Shown one piece after another: positions 56,394 through 64,000 of a DNA stretch of 64,000 bases. This DNA comes from Hyphomicrobiales bacterium. GTDB lineage: Bacteria > Pseudomonadota > Alphaproteobacteria > Rhizobiales > Xanthobacteraceae. Every line of letters starts with the position of its first letter. The stretch's first letter is position 1. The notes below the pieces were generated by a model. It had not been told where the DNA came from. It ran no database searches and saw nothing but the letters and a program-made list of their open reading frames with translations. The translations under genes and the position numbers were made by a program. The stretch covers positions 331,216 through 395,215 of the forward strand of contig JAFKKG010000010.1 in assembly GCA_017305715.1 (NCBI GenBank). Direction: 5' to 3'.

Positions 56394-57179
56394 ATGCATC
56401 GTATCGCCAGAATTTTTGCCGCCTTCATCATCCTGTTCGGCGCGATCCATGCGCCCGCCGCGGCACAGGACAAGACCATCACGGTGTTCGCCGCCGCCTC
56501 GATGAAGAACGCGCTCGACGACATCGACGCCGCCTATACCGCCAAGACCGGCGTCAAGGTCACGGTGAGCTATGCCGCGAGTTCGGCACTCGCAAAGCAG
56601 ATCGAACAGGGCGCGCCGGCCGACGTCTTCATCTCCGCCGACACCGACTGGATGGATTACGCTACGGCCAAGAAGAACATCAATGAGCCGACCCGGATCA
56701 ATCTGCTCGGCAACGCCATCGTGCTGATCGCGCCGAAGGATTCCAAGATCGACAATGTCAGCATCGGCGCGGGCTTCGACCTCGCCAAGCTTGCCGGCGA
56801 CGGCAAGATCGCCACCGGCGACGTCAAATCCGTGCCGGTCGGCAAATATGCCAAGGCCGCGCTGGAGAAACTCGGCTCCTGGCAGGCGGCCGAGCCGAAA
56901 TTCGCGATGGCGGAAAGCGTGCGCGCGGCGCTGACGCTGGTGGCGCGTGGTGAAGCAGCGCTGGGCATCGTCTACGCCACCGACGCCAAGGTCGAGCCCG
57001 GCGTCAAGGTCGTCGGCACCTTCCCGGCCGATTCCCATCCGGCGATCATCTATCCCGTCGCCGCCACCACGACCGCGAAGCCCGAGACATCGGGCTACCT
57101 CGCTTTCCTGCGCTCGGCCGCGGCCAGGACGATCCTCGAAAAATACGGCTTCAAGTTCCTGGTCAGCCCCTCGACCTGA
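56394..57179 (+). CDS. modA: Molybdate ABC transporter, periplasmic binding protein
   Basis: 261 residues. A signal peptide ends near APAAAQD. ITVFAAASMKNALDDI and VSYAASSALAKQIEQGAPADVF hold the oxyanion-binding serines and alanines typical of ModA; SVPVGKYAKAALE and GIVYATDA follow. It delivers molybdate to ModB. GGAG lies 8-9 nt before the ATG at 56394. The stop overlaps modB by one base. No molybdenum-cofactor riboswitch or ModE gene was seen. Confidence 0.95.
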   Translation: MHRIARIFAAFIILFGAIHAPAAAQDKTITVFAAASMKNALDDIDAAYTAKTGVKVTVSYAASSALAKQIEQGAPADVFISADTDWMDYATAKKNINEPTRINLLGNAIVLIAPKDSKIDNVSIGAGFDLAKLAGDGKIATGDVKSVPVGKYAKAALEKLGSWQAAEPKFAMAESVRAALTLVARGEAALGIVYATDAKVEPGVKVVGTFPADSHPAIIYPVAATTTAKPETSGYLAFLRSAAARTILEKYGFKFLVSPST

Positions 57180-57874
57180 TGTTCGAGATCACACCGGCCG
57201 AATGGACGGCGATCCTGCTCAGTTTGCGGGTCGCCGTCATCGCGACGCTGGTGGCGACGCCGTTCGGCATCGCGCTGGCGTGGCTGCTGGCGCGATACGA
57301 CTTCTGGGGCAAATCGATCCTCGATGCCGCGGTCCATCTGCCGCTCGTGCTGCCGCCGGTCGTCACCGGCTATCTGCTGCTGCTCACCTTCGGCAAGCGC
57401 GGCCTCGTCGGTGGGTGGCTGGCCGACCATCTCGGCATCGTCTTCGCCTTTCGCTGGACGGGAGCTGCGCTCGCCTGCGGCGTGATGTCGTTCCCGCTGC
57501 TGGTGCGACCGATCCGTTTGTCGATCGAAGCGATCGACCGGCGGCTCGAACAGGCCTCCAGCACGCTCGGCGCCGCCCCCTGGCAGGTCTTTGCCACTGT
57601 CACCTTGCCGCTGGCCCTGCCGGGCATTCTGGCCGGCATGGTGCTGGGCTTTGCCAAAGCGATCGGCGAATTCGGCGCCACCATTACCTTCGTGTCCAAC
57701 ATTCCCGGCGAGACCCAGACCATTTCGTCGGCGATCTATTCGCTGATCCAGACCCCTGATGGCGACGCCGCCGCGGGGCGGCTCGTCCTGATCTCCATCG
57801 TGATCGCGATGGGCGCCCTGATCGCCTCCGAGTGGTTCGCGCGGCGCGCCACCCGGCGCCTGCACGGGAACTGA
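57179..57874 (+). CDS. modB: Molybdate ABC transporter permease
   Basis: 231 residues with five hydrophobic helices. The ABC permease EAA-like loop is EQASSTLGAAPWQVFATVTLPLA (split: EQASSTLGAAPWQVF then ATVTLPLALPGI). FAKAIGEFGATITF follows, as in ModB. The start codon overlaps the modA stop by one base and the stop is 3 bp before modC, so the three form one operon. Confidence 0.94.
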   Translation: MFEITPAEWTAILLSLRVAVIATLVATPFGIALAWLLARYDFWGKSILDAAVHLPLVLPPVVTGYLLLLTFGKRGLVGGWLADHLGIVFAFRWTGAALACGVMSFPLLVRPIRLSIEAIDRRLEQASSTLGAAPWQVFATVTLPLALPGILAGMVLGFAKAIGEFGATITFVSNIPGETQTISSAIYSLIQTPDGDAAAGRLVLISIVIAMGALIASEWFARRATRRLHGN

Positions 57875-57877
57875 GCC

Positions 57878-58552
57878 ATGCTGCGCGTCGACGTGACCAA
57901 GCAGCTTGGCGAATTTTCGCTCGAGGCCTCCTTCACCAGCGAGGGCCGCGTCACCGGCCTGTTCGGCGCGTCGGGCGCGGGCAAGAGTTCGCTGATCAAC
58001 ATGATCGCCGGCCTGCTGCGGCCCGACCGCGGCATCGTCGTGCTCGACGACGAGACCCTTGACGACACCGCCAAGGGCATCCATGTGCCGCCGCACCGCC
58101 GCCGCATCGGCTATGTGTTCCAGGATGCCCGGCTGTTTCCGCATCTCGATGTCCGGCAGAATCTCGACTATGGGCGGCGCATGAACCGCCTGGCCGACGA
58201 TCCCGCGCAGCGCAGCCGCGTCACCGACCTGCTCGACATCGGCGGCTTGCTCGATCGCCGGCCCGGACAACTTTCCGGCGGCGAGCGCCAGCGCGTCGCG
58301 CTCGGCCGCGCGCTGCTGTCGAAGCCGCGCCTGCTGCTGATGGATGAGCCGCTGGGATCGCTCGACGAAGGACGCAAGGTCGAGATCCTTCCCTATCTGG
58401 TGCGGCTGCGCGACGAAGGCATCCCGATGGTCTATGTCAGCCACGACGCCGCGGAGCTGCGCCAACTCGCGACGCAGATCGTGATGCTGCGCAACGGACG
58501 CGTCACCGCGCTCGGCGGCGTCAAGGTGCTGACGACGGGCAGCCCTGCCTGA
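57878..58552 (+). CDS. modC: Molybdate ABC transporter ATPase, lacking the Mop domain
   Basis: 224 residues. Walker [10 protein letters not shown]-loop [11 protein letters not shown], signature [17 protein letters not shown], Walker [13 protein letters not shown] and switch His in YVSHD are all intact. ModC of E. coli is about 350 residues because it ends in a molybdate-binding TOBE/Mop domain. Here the reading frame stops shortly after the ATPase domain (TTGSPA), so feedback by that domain is absent. A compact natural form or a recent loss are both possible. Confidence 0.92.
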   Translation: MLRVDVTKQLGEFSLEASFTSEGRVTGLFGASGAGKSSLINMIAGLLRPDRGIVVLDDETLDDTAKGIHVPPHRRRIGYVFQDARLFPHLDVRQNLDYGRRMNRLADDPAQRSRVTDLLDIGGLLDRRPGQLSGGERQRVALGRALLSKPRLLLMDEPLGSLDEGRKVEILPYLVRLRDEGIPMVYVSHDAAELRQLATQIVMLRNGRVTALGGVKVLTTGSPA

Positions 58553-58619
58553 TCGTGCGTGATCCAGGTCACGTCTGATCGGTGCGAAATTCAAAATATC
58601 CTTTGTTTATCGGCATTTC

Positions 58620-58635
58620 CTGAACATCCGTTCAG
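58620..58635. repeat. Inverted repeat between modC and the His-rich gene
   Basis: CTGAAC-ATCC-GTTCAG, a 6-bp perfect stem, flanked by TTTC and AAAA that extend the pairing with one mismatch. It could be an operator for the downstream His/Gly-rich gene or a weak terminator for modABC. Confidence 0.4.
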
Positions 58636-58718
58636 AAAAATGGTTCGAACTGTTTCCGTGCCGAGGGCGTCGAATAGGCCTGTAGGCAATCACGCCTTAC
58701 ACATGGAGACGACACAAT

Positions 58719-58997
58719 ATGTTTCGCAAACTTTCTCTCGCAGCCGTCGCCGCAATCGCTCTGACCGCTGCTGCCGTCGCCCCTGCTTCGGCTGGCGGTC
58801 ACGGTGGTCATGGCGGCGGACATGGCCATGGCGGACACGGCATGCACGGTGGCCATGGCCACGGTCATGGCGGTCACTGGGGTCACGGTCACCGCCGCTT
58901 CGGCGGACATGGCTTCTACGTCGGCGGAAGCTGCTGGCGCACGGTGTGGACCGATCTCGGGCCGCGTCGCGTCTATGTCTGCGATCGGCTGCTCTGA
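58719..58997 (+). CDS. Secreted His/Gly-rich peptide
   Basis: 92 residues. A signal peptide (to about PASAGG) is followed by a low-complexity tract of GGH/GH/GGH repeats with 13 His, then a short folded tail with a CWRTVWTDLGPRRVYVCD segment and two Cys. The His density suggests binding of Ni, Zn or Cu in the periplasm. Its place just after modABC is suggestive, but molybdate is an oxyanion and would not bind such a tract. GGAGA lies about 9 nt before the ATG. Confidence 0.8.
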   Translation: MFRKLSLAAVAAIALTAAAVAPASAGGHGGHGGGHGHGGHGMHGGHGHGHGGHWGHGHRRFGGHGFYVGGSCWRTVWTDLGPRRVYVCDRLL

Positions 58998-59056
58998 GCG
59001 TCCGACAGACATCGCCTGGATTTGGAAGGCCTCAGCCGATGGCTGGGGTCTTTCAT

Positions 59057-60514
59057 TCATTGACCACCCGCATAGGCTTTCACCAGACGGTACAGATACT
59101 CGCCGCCTTGGAGGAACGATTTGACGAGAATCCGCTCGTCGCGCCCATGCGCGCGGCTTTCTGCGATGTCGCCCGCCAGCCCCGAATGCCCATAGGTCGG
59201 GATGCCGGCATTGCGCAGATAGCTGCCGTCGGTGGCGCCGGTGCTCATCGTCGGCAGCACCACGGCGCCGGGCCAGAACTCCGCCGACAATTTTGCGATC
59301 GGCCCGATGACCTCGTCGCTGAGCACCGAAGGCGCGCTGAGCACCGGTGAATCGAGCTGCGTCACCGCGATCTGCTCGTCGGCCAGCACGCGTTCGAGCG
59401 TTGCCTTCACGCCGTCGATCGGCTCACCGGGAATGACCCGGCAATTGACCTTGGCGCTTGCCAGTTGCGGCAGCGCGTTGATGGCGGATCCGCCTTCGAG
59501 CATCGTCGCGACGCATGTGGTTCGCAATTGCGCGTTGAAGAACGGATTGGCCGTGAGACGCATGACGGGCACCGCGGCCGGATCGGACGGTCCCGACAGT
59601 GCCGCGCGCACATCGTCGGCGAACTGGCCGCCCTCCATCTGCGCGGTACGTTCGAAATAGGCGCGGGTCGTATCGGTCAGTCTGATGGGAAAGCTGAATG
59701 CCGCAAGCCGGCCGAGCCCCGCCGCCAACCGATAGATCGCATTGTCCCTCACCGGAACGGAACTGTGGCCGCCCTTGTTCTTTACGGTCAGCGCGTAGCT
59801 GACCGAGACTTTTTCGCTGGTTTGCACCGAGTTGCGGACAGGCTTGCCATCCTTCAGGCCCACGCCGCCGCCTTCATTGAGCGCGAATTCGGCATCGATC
59901 AGATCGCGATGGTTTTTCAGCAGAAATTGAATGCCGCGCCCGTCCCGGTCGAGGATTTCCTCGTCGGTCTCCAGCGCCACGATGATGTCGCGCTCCGGCT
60001 TGTAGCCCTCCTGCCGGTAGCGAATGAGATTGGCGACGAAGCTGGCTGCCATGTATTTGTCGTCGCCGCTGCCGCGTGCATAGAAATAGCCGTCCTGCTC
60101 GACCAGCTTGAACGGATCGGTCGACCAGTCCTCGGGGGCAGCCGGCACCACGTCGATATGGGCGAGCAGCAGGATCGGCTTGCGCGCGCCGGTGCCGCGA
60201 AGCCGCGCCACCAGATTGCCCTTGCGCGGCGCCGGCGACAGCACCCGGACATCGGCTTCGGGAAAGCCGCCGGCGCGCAGGCGCGCCGCCATCGCCTCGG
60301 CTGCCTTCAAGGTATCGCCGGTCGCGGTCACCGTGTTGATCTCGATCAGTTCCTTGTAGATGTCGAAGGCGCGCTGCTGGTCGGGGTTCAGGCCCTCGAC
60401 GGCCGCGGCTCCGGATGATGTCAGGCAAGTCGACGTCAATGCCAGCGCACACAACGCCATCACGCGATAAGCGAAACCTGAACGGGAAATCCGGCGCATC
60501 TCACCCACCCTCAT
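59057..60514 (-). CDS. Secreted M20-family metallopeptidase
   Basis: About 485 residues from the ATG at 60514, or 480 from the one at 60499; the choice is open. A signal peptide ends near SSGAAAVEG. Zinc-ligand regions are LLAHIDVVPA (His-Asp), YARGSGDDKYMAA (Asp), ALETDEEILDRDGRG (Glu pair) and the late TYGHSGLAGDIAESRAHGRDE (split: TYGHSGLAG and HGRDE). The lid domain has NKGGHSSVP. It may be an exported carboxypeptidase or aminoacylase-like enzyme. It lies last in a co-directional run after the secreted RidA, 16 bp downstream of its stop. Confidence 0.9.
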   Translation of the reverse strand: MRVGEMRRISRSGFAYRVMALCALALTSTCLTSSGAAAVEGLNPDQQRAFDIYKELIEINTVTATGDTLKAAEAMAARLRAGGFPEADVRVLSPAPRKGNLVARLRGTGARKPILLLAHIDVVPAAPEDWSTDPFKLVEQDGYFYARGSGDDKYMAASFVANLIRYRQEGYKPERDIIVALETDEEILDRDGRGIQFLLKNHRDLIDAEFALNEGGGVGLKDGKPVRNSVQTSEKVSVSYALTVKNKGGHSSVPVRDNAIYRLAAGLGRLAAFSFPIRLTDTTRAYFERTAQMEGGQFADDVRAALSGPSDPAAVPVMRLTANPFFNAQLRTTCVATMLEGGSAINALPQLASAKVNCRVIPGEPIDGVKATLERVLADEQIAVTQLDSPVLSAPSVLSDEVIGPIAKLSAEFWPGAVVLPTMSTGATDGSYLRNAGIPTYGHSGLAGDIAESRAHGRDERILVKSFLQGGEYLYRLVKAYAGGQ

Positions 60515-60530
60515 TTCGAATTGCAGGAAG

Positions 60531-61016
60531 TTATTTCGAATCCTTCGCGGCGACAACTTCGATCTCAACCAGGAATCCGGGATTGGCCAGCGAGGCGATG
60601 CCGATCACCGAGCGCGCCGGGAGATTGGGCTGCGCGCCGCCGAAGAATTGCGTGTAGCCCTCCATGAAGGCCTTGAAGTCCATCGGCGCGCGGGCGTCGT
60701 GGACCAGGAACACCTGCATCTTGATGACATCGGCCATGCCGAGCCCCTGCCCTTCCAGGATCTGCTTGATCCGGTTGAGCACGCCGACGGTCTGGGTCTT
60801 GACGTCGCCATAGGCCTGTGGGGTCTGTGGATCGGCATCCCTGTTGATCACGGGCGGCACTTGCCCGCTGACATAGGTGATGACGGAATCGCCCGTCACC
60901 TTCACCGCCTGCGCAATCGGGAATGTCGAATTGGGTATCGGGTATCGGACGATCTCGGCCTGCGCGGCGGTCGAGCCGAGCAGGATGGCGGCCAGTGAAA
61001 GCATCTTGCAGTTCAT
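60531..61016 (-). CDS. RidA/YjgF-family protein with signal peptide
   Basis: 161 residues. A clear signal peptide (MNCKMLSLAAILLG to AAQAE) is followed by a RidA domain: VSGQVPPV, QTVGVLNRIKQILEGQGLGM, VIKMQVFLVHD and PARSVIGIASLANPGFLVEIE. The Arg of SARSVIG-type sites, which binds the substrate carboxylate, is present (PARSVIG). RidA hydrolyses reactive imines; most are cytoplasmic, so export is unusual. GGGGAGACGAAG precedes the ATG. It lies between a cytochrome c gene and a secreted peptidase gene. Confidence 0.9.
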   Translation of the reverse strand: MNCKMLSLAAILLGSTAAQAEIVRYPIPNSTFPIAQAVKVTGDSVITYVSGQVPPVINRDADPQTPQAYGDVKTQTVGVLNRIKQILEGQGLGMADVIKMQVFLVHDARAPMDFKAFMEGYTQFFGGAQPNLPARSVIGIASLANPGFLVEIEVVAAKDSK

Positions 61017-61035
61017 CTTCGTCTCCCCATGATCA

Positions 61036-61479
61036 TTATCTCGGATATCTCTCGGGCCGCACGCGCTTGACGTCGTCGGCGCTGACGGCGTCCTGATACT
61101 GGTTGCCGAAATGGGTCCGGACATAATTGACGACGGCGGCGACCTGGGCATCGGTCATCATCGCGCCGATCGGCGGCATTGCGCGCTGTCCCCTGACCAC
61201 GACATAGACCGGATAGCCTCCGGATTCGAGATTGCTGTCCTGGGCGAGCGACGGATAGGTGCCCGCGCCGATCGCGCCTTTGCCGTCGGGCATGTGGCAC
61301 CCCTGACAGGCACTGGCAAACAACTCCTCGCCGGTCGCCTCGGTAAACCTGAAGCCCGGGCTCAGCGGGGCCGCAGGCCGCGGACGGATTTCTTCGTCGG
61401 CATGGGCTGGATGCGACAGCAAGGCCAGGACCGTGAGGACGCCCAACAGTAAAGCGAACACAAAGCGGCTATCCCTCAA
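61036..61479 (-). CDS. Class I cytochrome c, exported, probable TTG start
   Basis: 147 residues from TTG at 61479. A signal peptide (RFVFALLLGVLTVLALL) ends near AHADE. The haem motif is CQGCH (58-62), and the axial Met is in QRAMPPIGAMM. It is a single-haem electron carrier. No ATG gives a signal peptide; AGGGG lies about 4 nt upstream of the TTG. It is 19 bp from the RidA gene, and 196 bp downstream of the amine oxidase gene on the same strand, so is a plausible electron acceptor for it. Confidence 0.88.
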   Translation of the reverse strand: MRDSRFVFALLLGVLTVLALLSHPAHADEEIRPRPAAPLSPGFRFTEATGEELFASACQGCHMPDGKGAIGAGTYPSLAQDSNLESGGYPVYVVVRGQRAMPPIGAMMTDAQVAAVVNYVRTHFGNQYQDAVSADDVKRVRPERYPR

Positions 61480-61675
61480 GACGCCCCTCTTTGGCAGGCT
61501 CCTCTGGATGAGGTCTTGCTTTGCGGCAAAATCGCAGACCCTGATGGCGAGGAACCCGCAAGGCGGGCGGCTCGAACCATGGGGCCGAGCATGTTCCCAC
61601 GCAGACCGGAGAGGGAGCGCACCCTCATCGCGAATGCAACTCGATCTGATCCTGTCACGCTCTCGCCACATCGCA

Positions 61676-63274
61676 TCACGTCCTGACGACACGTTGGTGC
61701 AGCCGCGTGATGGCATCGAGCGAAGACAAGATCGCGCCTTCCTGCCAGGCCGGGATGTAGGAGGCGTGCTCGCCGGCAAGGACGATCCGGCCGTCGATCT
61801 GGCACAGATTGTCATAGTGCTGTTCGCGCATTTCCTCGGTCCAGCCGCCGGCGCAGCCCAGCGTGAAGGGTACCCGGTGCCAGGCCACCGCGATCCCATT
61901 CTCGAACTCGGCGCGGTATTGCGGATGAAGGCGGGAGCCGAGTTCGACCGCGCGCGCCACCCGATCAGACGGCGTCATCGACGTGAGTTCATACGCATTG
62001 GCGCCGCCATAGACATAGGCACCGAGCAGTACCCCGCGCCCGGTTCGATTGTAGTCGCTGCTCGGATAGGAGATCTGCCGGATCGGCAAATCCGTGTAGC
62101 TGATGCCGCCATAGATCGCCTCGTCTTCCTCCCAGAACCGGCGCTTGAATTGCAGGCCGATCTTGACGGAGGACGTATAGGGCACCGCGTCGATCGCGGC
62201 CTTCATGCGCGGACCGACGTCGATCTGAATCTGGCTCAGGATGGACAGCGGAATGGTGCACACGCACCAGTCGGCTTTTGCAAGCTGCGGCGTGCCGGGC
62301 GCCTTTGCATCCACATAGCTGACCGTGACGCCACTATCATTCTGCTGGATCCGGGTGACCTTCGCATCGTAGCGGATGAGATCGCCGACTTGCCGCGCGA
62401 ATGCCTTGCCGATCATATCCATGCCGCCGACGGGCTGAAACATCGTGGTCTGGAATTCATGCAGGGCAAAATTCCGCAAATATCGCCAGAGCTGTGATTG
62501 CAGGATATCCGACAGCCCGATCGGCTCGCCGGCAACCGGCGCGGCGCCGAGGCCACCGCCGGGGTTTTTGGCGTAACCGCGAACTTCGGCCGAAATCAGA
62601 TTGGCCTTGTAGGCGTAGTTCTTGTCCAGCGCGCCCCACGACTGCATCGCCTGCAGCAGCATCTGCTTGTCCTGCACCGACACGGCCTCGTCGAGCTTGC
62701 TCTGCTGCGTGACCTTGGCGAGCAATTCCGAGACATGCCCCTGGAAGTCGGTCTTGATGTCGCGGATCCGCTGCGGTTTGCCGTCGAACGCATGGGAGGC
62801 GTGCAGCAGCGCATTGTGATTGAGTTGGATGAAGGGTTCGAGCGTCACGCCGAGCCGCTTGCAATAGTCCAGCACGGCGCGGTGGTGATAGGGAATGCGC
62901 CACGGGCCCGGATTGAGATAGAGGCCTTGCTCGAAGCCGCAGGTCTGGGTCGCGCCGCCGAGTTCGGTAAAACTGTCGCCGCCGCGCAGCGTCCAGTTGC
63001 GGCCACCGGGGCGGCTGTTGAATTCCAGCACTTGCACCTGGTAGCCGGCGCGACGCAATTCGAGCGCGGCCGTCATGCCGGCGAGGCCCGCGCCCAGGAT
63101 CAAGACCGAGGCGCTTTTGGCATCGCCTTCCAGCTTGATCGGGCCCATGTAGGCGGATTCCGATGCGAAGCCGAGGCTGGTCATGGCGTGAACCATCGCG
63201 GCGCTGCCGGCGACCGAGCCCACCAGCGACAGCAGATCGCGCCGGCTCACCCCTGTCTTACCCTGGTTCTGCAT
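61676..63274 (-). CDS. Tat-exported flavin amine oxidase/dehydrogenase
   Basis: 532 residues. The twin-arginine signal is SRRDLL (10-15). The FAD site has GAGLAG (61-66) and RPGGRNWT (88-95). The C-terminal FAD segment is VLAGEHASYIPAWQEGA. It belongs to the monoamine-oxidase/L-amino-acid-oxidase superfamily. The substrate is unknown. The start at 63274 (MQNQGKTGVSRRDLL) puts the twin Arg at the right depth; an ATG 30 codons earlier does not. With the downstream cytochrome c it may act as a dehydrogenase, as NicA2 does in Pseudomonas. Confidence 0.92.
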   Translation of the reverse strand: MQNQGKTGVSRRDLLSLVGSVAGSAAMVHAMTSLGFASESAYMGPIKLEGDAKSASVLILGAGLAGMTAALELRRAGYQVQVLEFNSRPGGRNWTLRGGDSFTELGGATQTCGFEQGLYLNPGPWRIPYHHRAVLDYCKRLGVTLEPFIQLNHNALLHASHAFDGKPQRIRDIKTDFQGHVSELLAKVTQQSKLDEAVSVQDKQMLLQAMQSWGALDKNYAYKANLISAEVRGYAKNPGGGLGAAPVAGEPIGLSDILQSQLWRYLRNFALHEFQTTMFQPVGGMDMIGKAFARQVGDLIRYDAKVTRIQQNDSGVTVSYVDAKAPGTPQLAKADWCVCTIPLSILSQIQIDVGPRMKAAIDAVPYTSSVKIGLQFKRRFWEEDEAIYGGISYTDLPIRQISYPSSDYNRTGRGVLLGAYVYGGANAYELTSMTPSDRVARAVELGSRLHPQYRAEFENGIAVAWHRVPFTLGCAGGWTEEMREQHYDNLCQIDGRIVLAGEHASYIPAWQEGAILSSLDAITRLHQRVVRT

Positions 63275-63400
63275 GGCCAGCCGGCCCCGCCAATTTCGCC
63301 CGACGATGCGCCCGCCAGGACGCCCGCCCGGACAACAGATAGGCGATGGCTTTCGCACGTGCAAACGATTGAATGGCGATTATGTTCACGAGTTCGCGCC

Positions 63401-63568
63401 TGTCGTCCCCGCGACTTCCGTCGTCGTCCTCCGCGAGGGCGGGGGACCCAGTACGCCGCGGCGTTCATTTTGCAAGGCATTTAACGTCTGCGCTCTCATT
63501 GATGGGCCGCGGTGTGTGGGTCCCCCGATGCGCAATTGCGCATCTGAGCTCAAGGCCGGGACGACACT
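63401..63568. repeat. Intergenic palindrome, family A/D
   Basis: TGTCGTCCCCGCG at the left and GGCCGGGACGACAC at the right are inverted ends. Inner GGGGGACCC and GGGTCCCCC arms are also inverted copies. It lies upstream of the amine oxidase gene. Confidence 0.75.
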
Positions 63569-63570
63569 GA

Positions 63571-64000
63571 ATGTGTGTTCGCATTCTCGCGACGCATGGC
63601 GCCCGAGCTTTGTTGGAAATTCTCCGCCCTCTTCAAACAAAGGGCGCAGGGAATGCCGGATGCGCGCTGCACCCGCGGTCTCGTGTGCAATGTGCACAAG
63701 GAAGTGCGCACACGAGCATACAGGGCAGCGGAGAACATCCGACATTCCCTGCGCGATGGCTTTACGGCTTATGGCGAGCTCTCCCCGGAGAACGGCTCTT
63801 TTGCCTCCGTTGCGCCCTGGGAAGTCAGACGCCTCCCAGGTGCATGGACGCCAGCAACGCGACGTCGGGACCACACGCTTTTGCCGTACGCTTCGGCCGC
63901 GCGCGTCAGGCGACAACCTCCACGTCCACCGCTCCCCGCCCAACGTCCGTGACGACGGCCGACGCCCTTCTGACCAGGACGGGATGGGCAAGGTCGTAGC
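63571..64000. repeat. Structured, apparently non-coding element, cut by the right edge
   Basis: Nested inverted repeats are visible: 63644-63660 pairs with 63738-63754 (17 nt, one mismatch); inside it CTCGTGTGC (63680-63688) pairs perfectly with GCACACGAG (63708-63716); CCTGGGA pairs with TCCCAGG at 63816-63840. Open frames cross it on both strands, but they are Arg/Pro/Thr-rich with no recognisable domain. From memory it resembles a long dispersed repeat in Bradyrhizobium genomes. I see no gene here. Confidence 0.55.

Noticed and set aside
60338-60351. FixK-like box TTGATCTCGATCAG
   Set aside because: One mismatch and located inside the M20 peptidase coding region.
63386-63991. Possible 201-residue minus-strand gene at the right edge, and plus-strand frames opposite
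   Set aside because: They cross palindromic repeats and nested hairpins, and translations are Arg/Pro/Ser-rich with no hydrophobic pattern.

Overview
The window is a GC-rich, gene-dense alphaproteobacterial chromosome segment. It looks like Bradyrhizobium or a close relative (Nitrobacteraceae). The evidence is the chvI-chvG-hprK-EIIA-HPr module, the dnaX-ybaB-recR block with a neighbouring SRP RNA, the DUF2865 and TIGR02281-type proteins, a PyrE with a TTG start, and many intergenic palindromes with GTCATGCCCGG-type or GTCGTCCCGG-type ends. I saw no transposase, integrase, CRISPR array, rRNA or tRNA gene. This is core chromosome, not an island.

Layout. 1-5.2 kb: translation initiation genes (fmt cut by the left edge, def), rmuC, an AmpG-like MFS gene and two tandem paralogous secreted proteins. 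5.2-8.3 kb: recR, ybaB and dnaX on the minus strand, then the small SRP RNA. 8.4-11.4 kb: HIT protein, NudC, a PfkB-type kinase and an Lrp-type regulator. 11.5-17.9 kb (minus): phosphomannomutase, a periplasmic aspartyl protease, HrpB and UDP-glucose dehydrogenase. 18-24.6 kb: membrane acyltransferase, DNA polymerase I, a LysE exporter, a GST and pyrE. 24.8-31.4 kb: DUF2865 protein, small and hypothetical proteins, an SMR transporter, glycogen phosphorylase and a thioesterase. 31.4-34.4 kb: a TetR gene divergent from an NAD(P)-binding protein, then arginase and an unknown protein. 34.5-44.1 kb: pckA, a TPR-CHAT protease-like protein, a HugZ-like protein and the ChvG/ChvI-HprK-PTS module. 44.2-52 kb: an SDR, a GT39 glycosyltransferase, lepA, an MFS transporter, an acyl-CoA dehydrogenase-like flavoprotein and a DUF1801 protein. 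52-56.2 kb: a GGDEF-EAL protein and two divergent peptidoglycan enzymes. 56.4-59 kb: modABC and a His/Gly-rich secreted peptide. 59-63.3 kb: a minus-strand cluster of four exported proteins (Tat flavin amine oxidase, cytochrome c, RidA, M20 peptidase). 63.4-64 kb: a palindromic repeat and a structured, apparently non-coding element.

How the genes work together. Envelope and cell-wall functions recur: AmpG-like, Ldt, MepA, Ugd, phosphomannomutase, GT39 and the ChvG/ChvI system. Carbon control joins pckA, glgP and the HPr kinase/HPr/EIIA phosphorelay, and pckA has a perfect FNR/FixK-type box upstream. The most suggestive candidate system is the 59-63.3 kb exported cluster. I infer a periplasmic amine-dehydrogenating pathway: the flavoenzyme passes electrons to its cytochrome c, RidA hydrolyses the imine product, and the peptidase may supply substrate. 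Other notable points are a DNA polymerase I whose proofreading carboxylates are mostly replaced, a DnaX lacking most zinc-ligand cysteines, and two neighbouring genes with near-identical 59-nt leaders.
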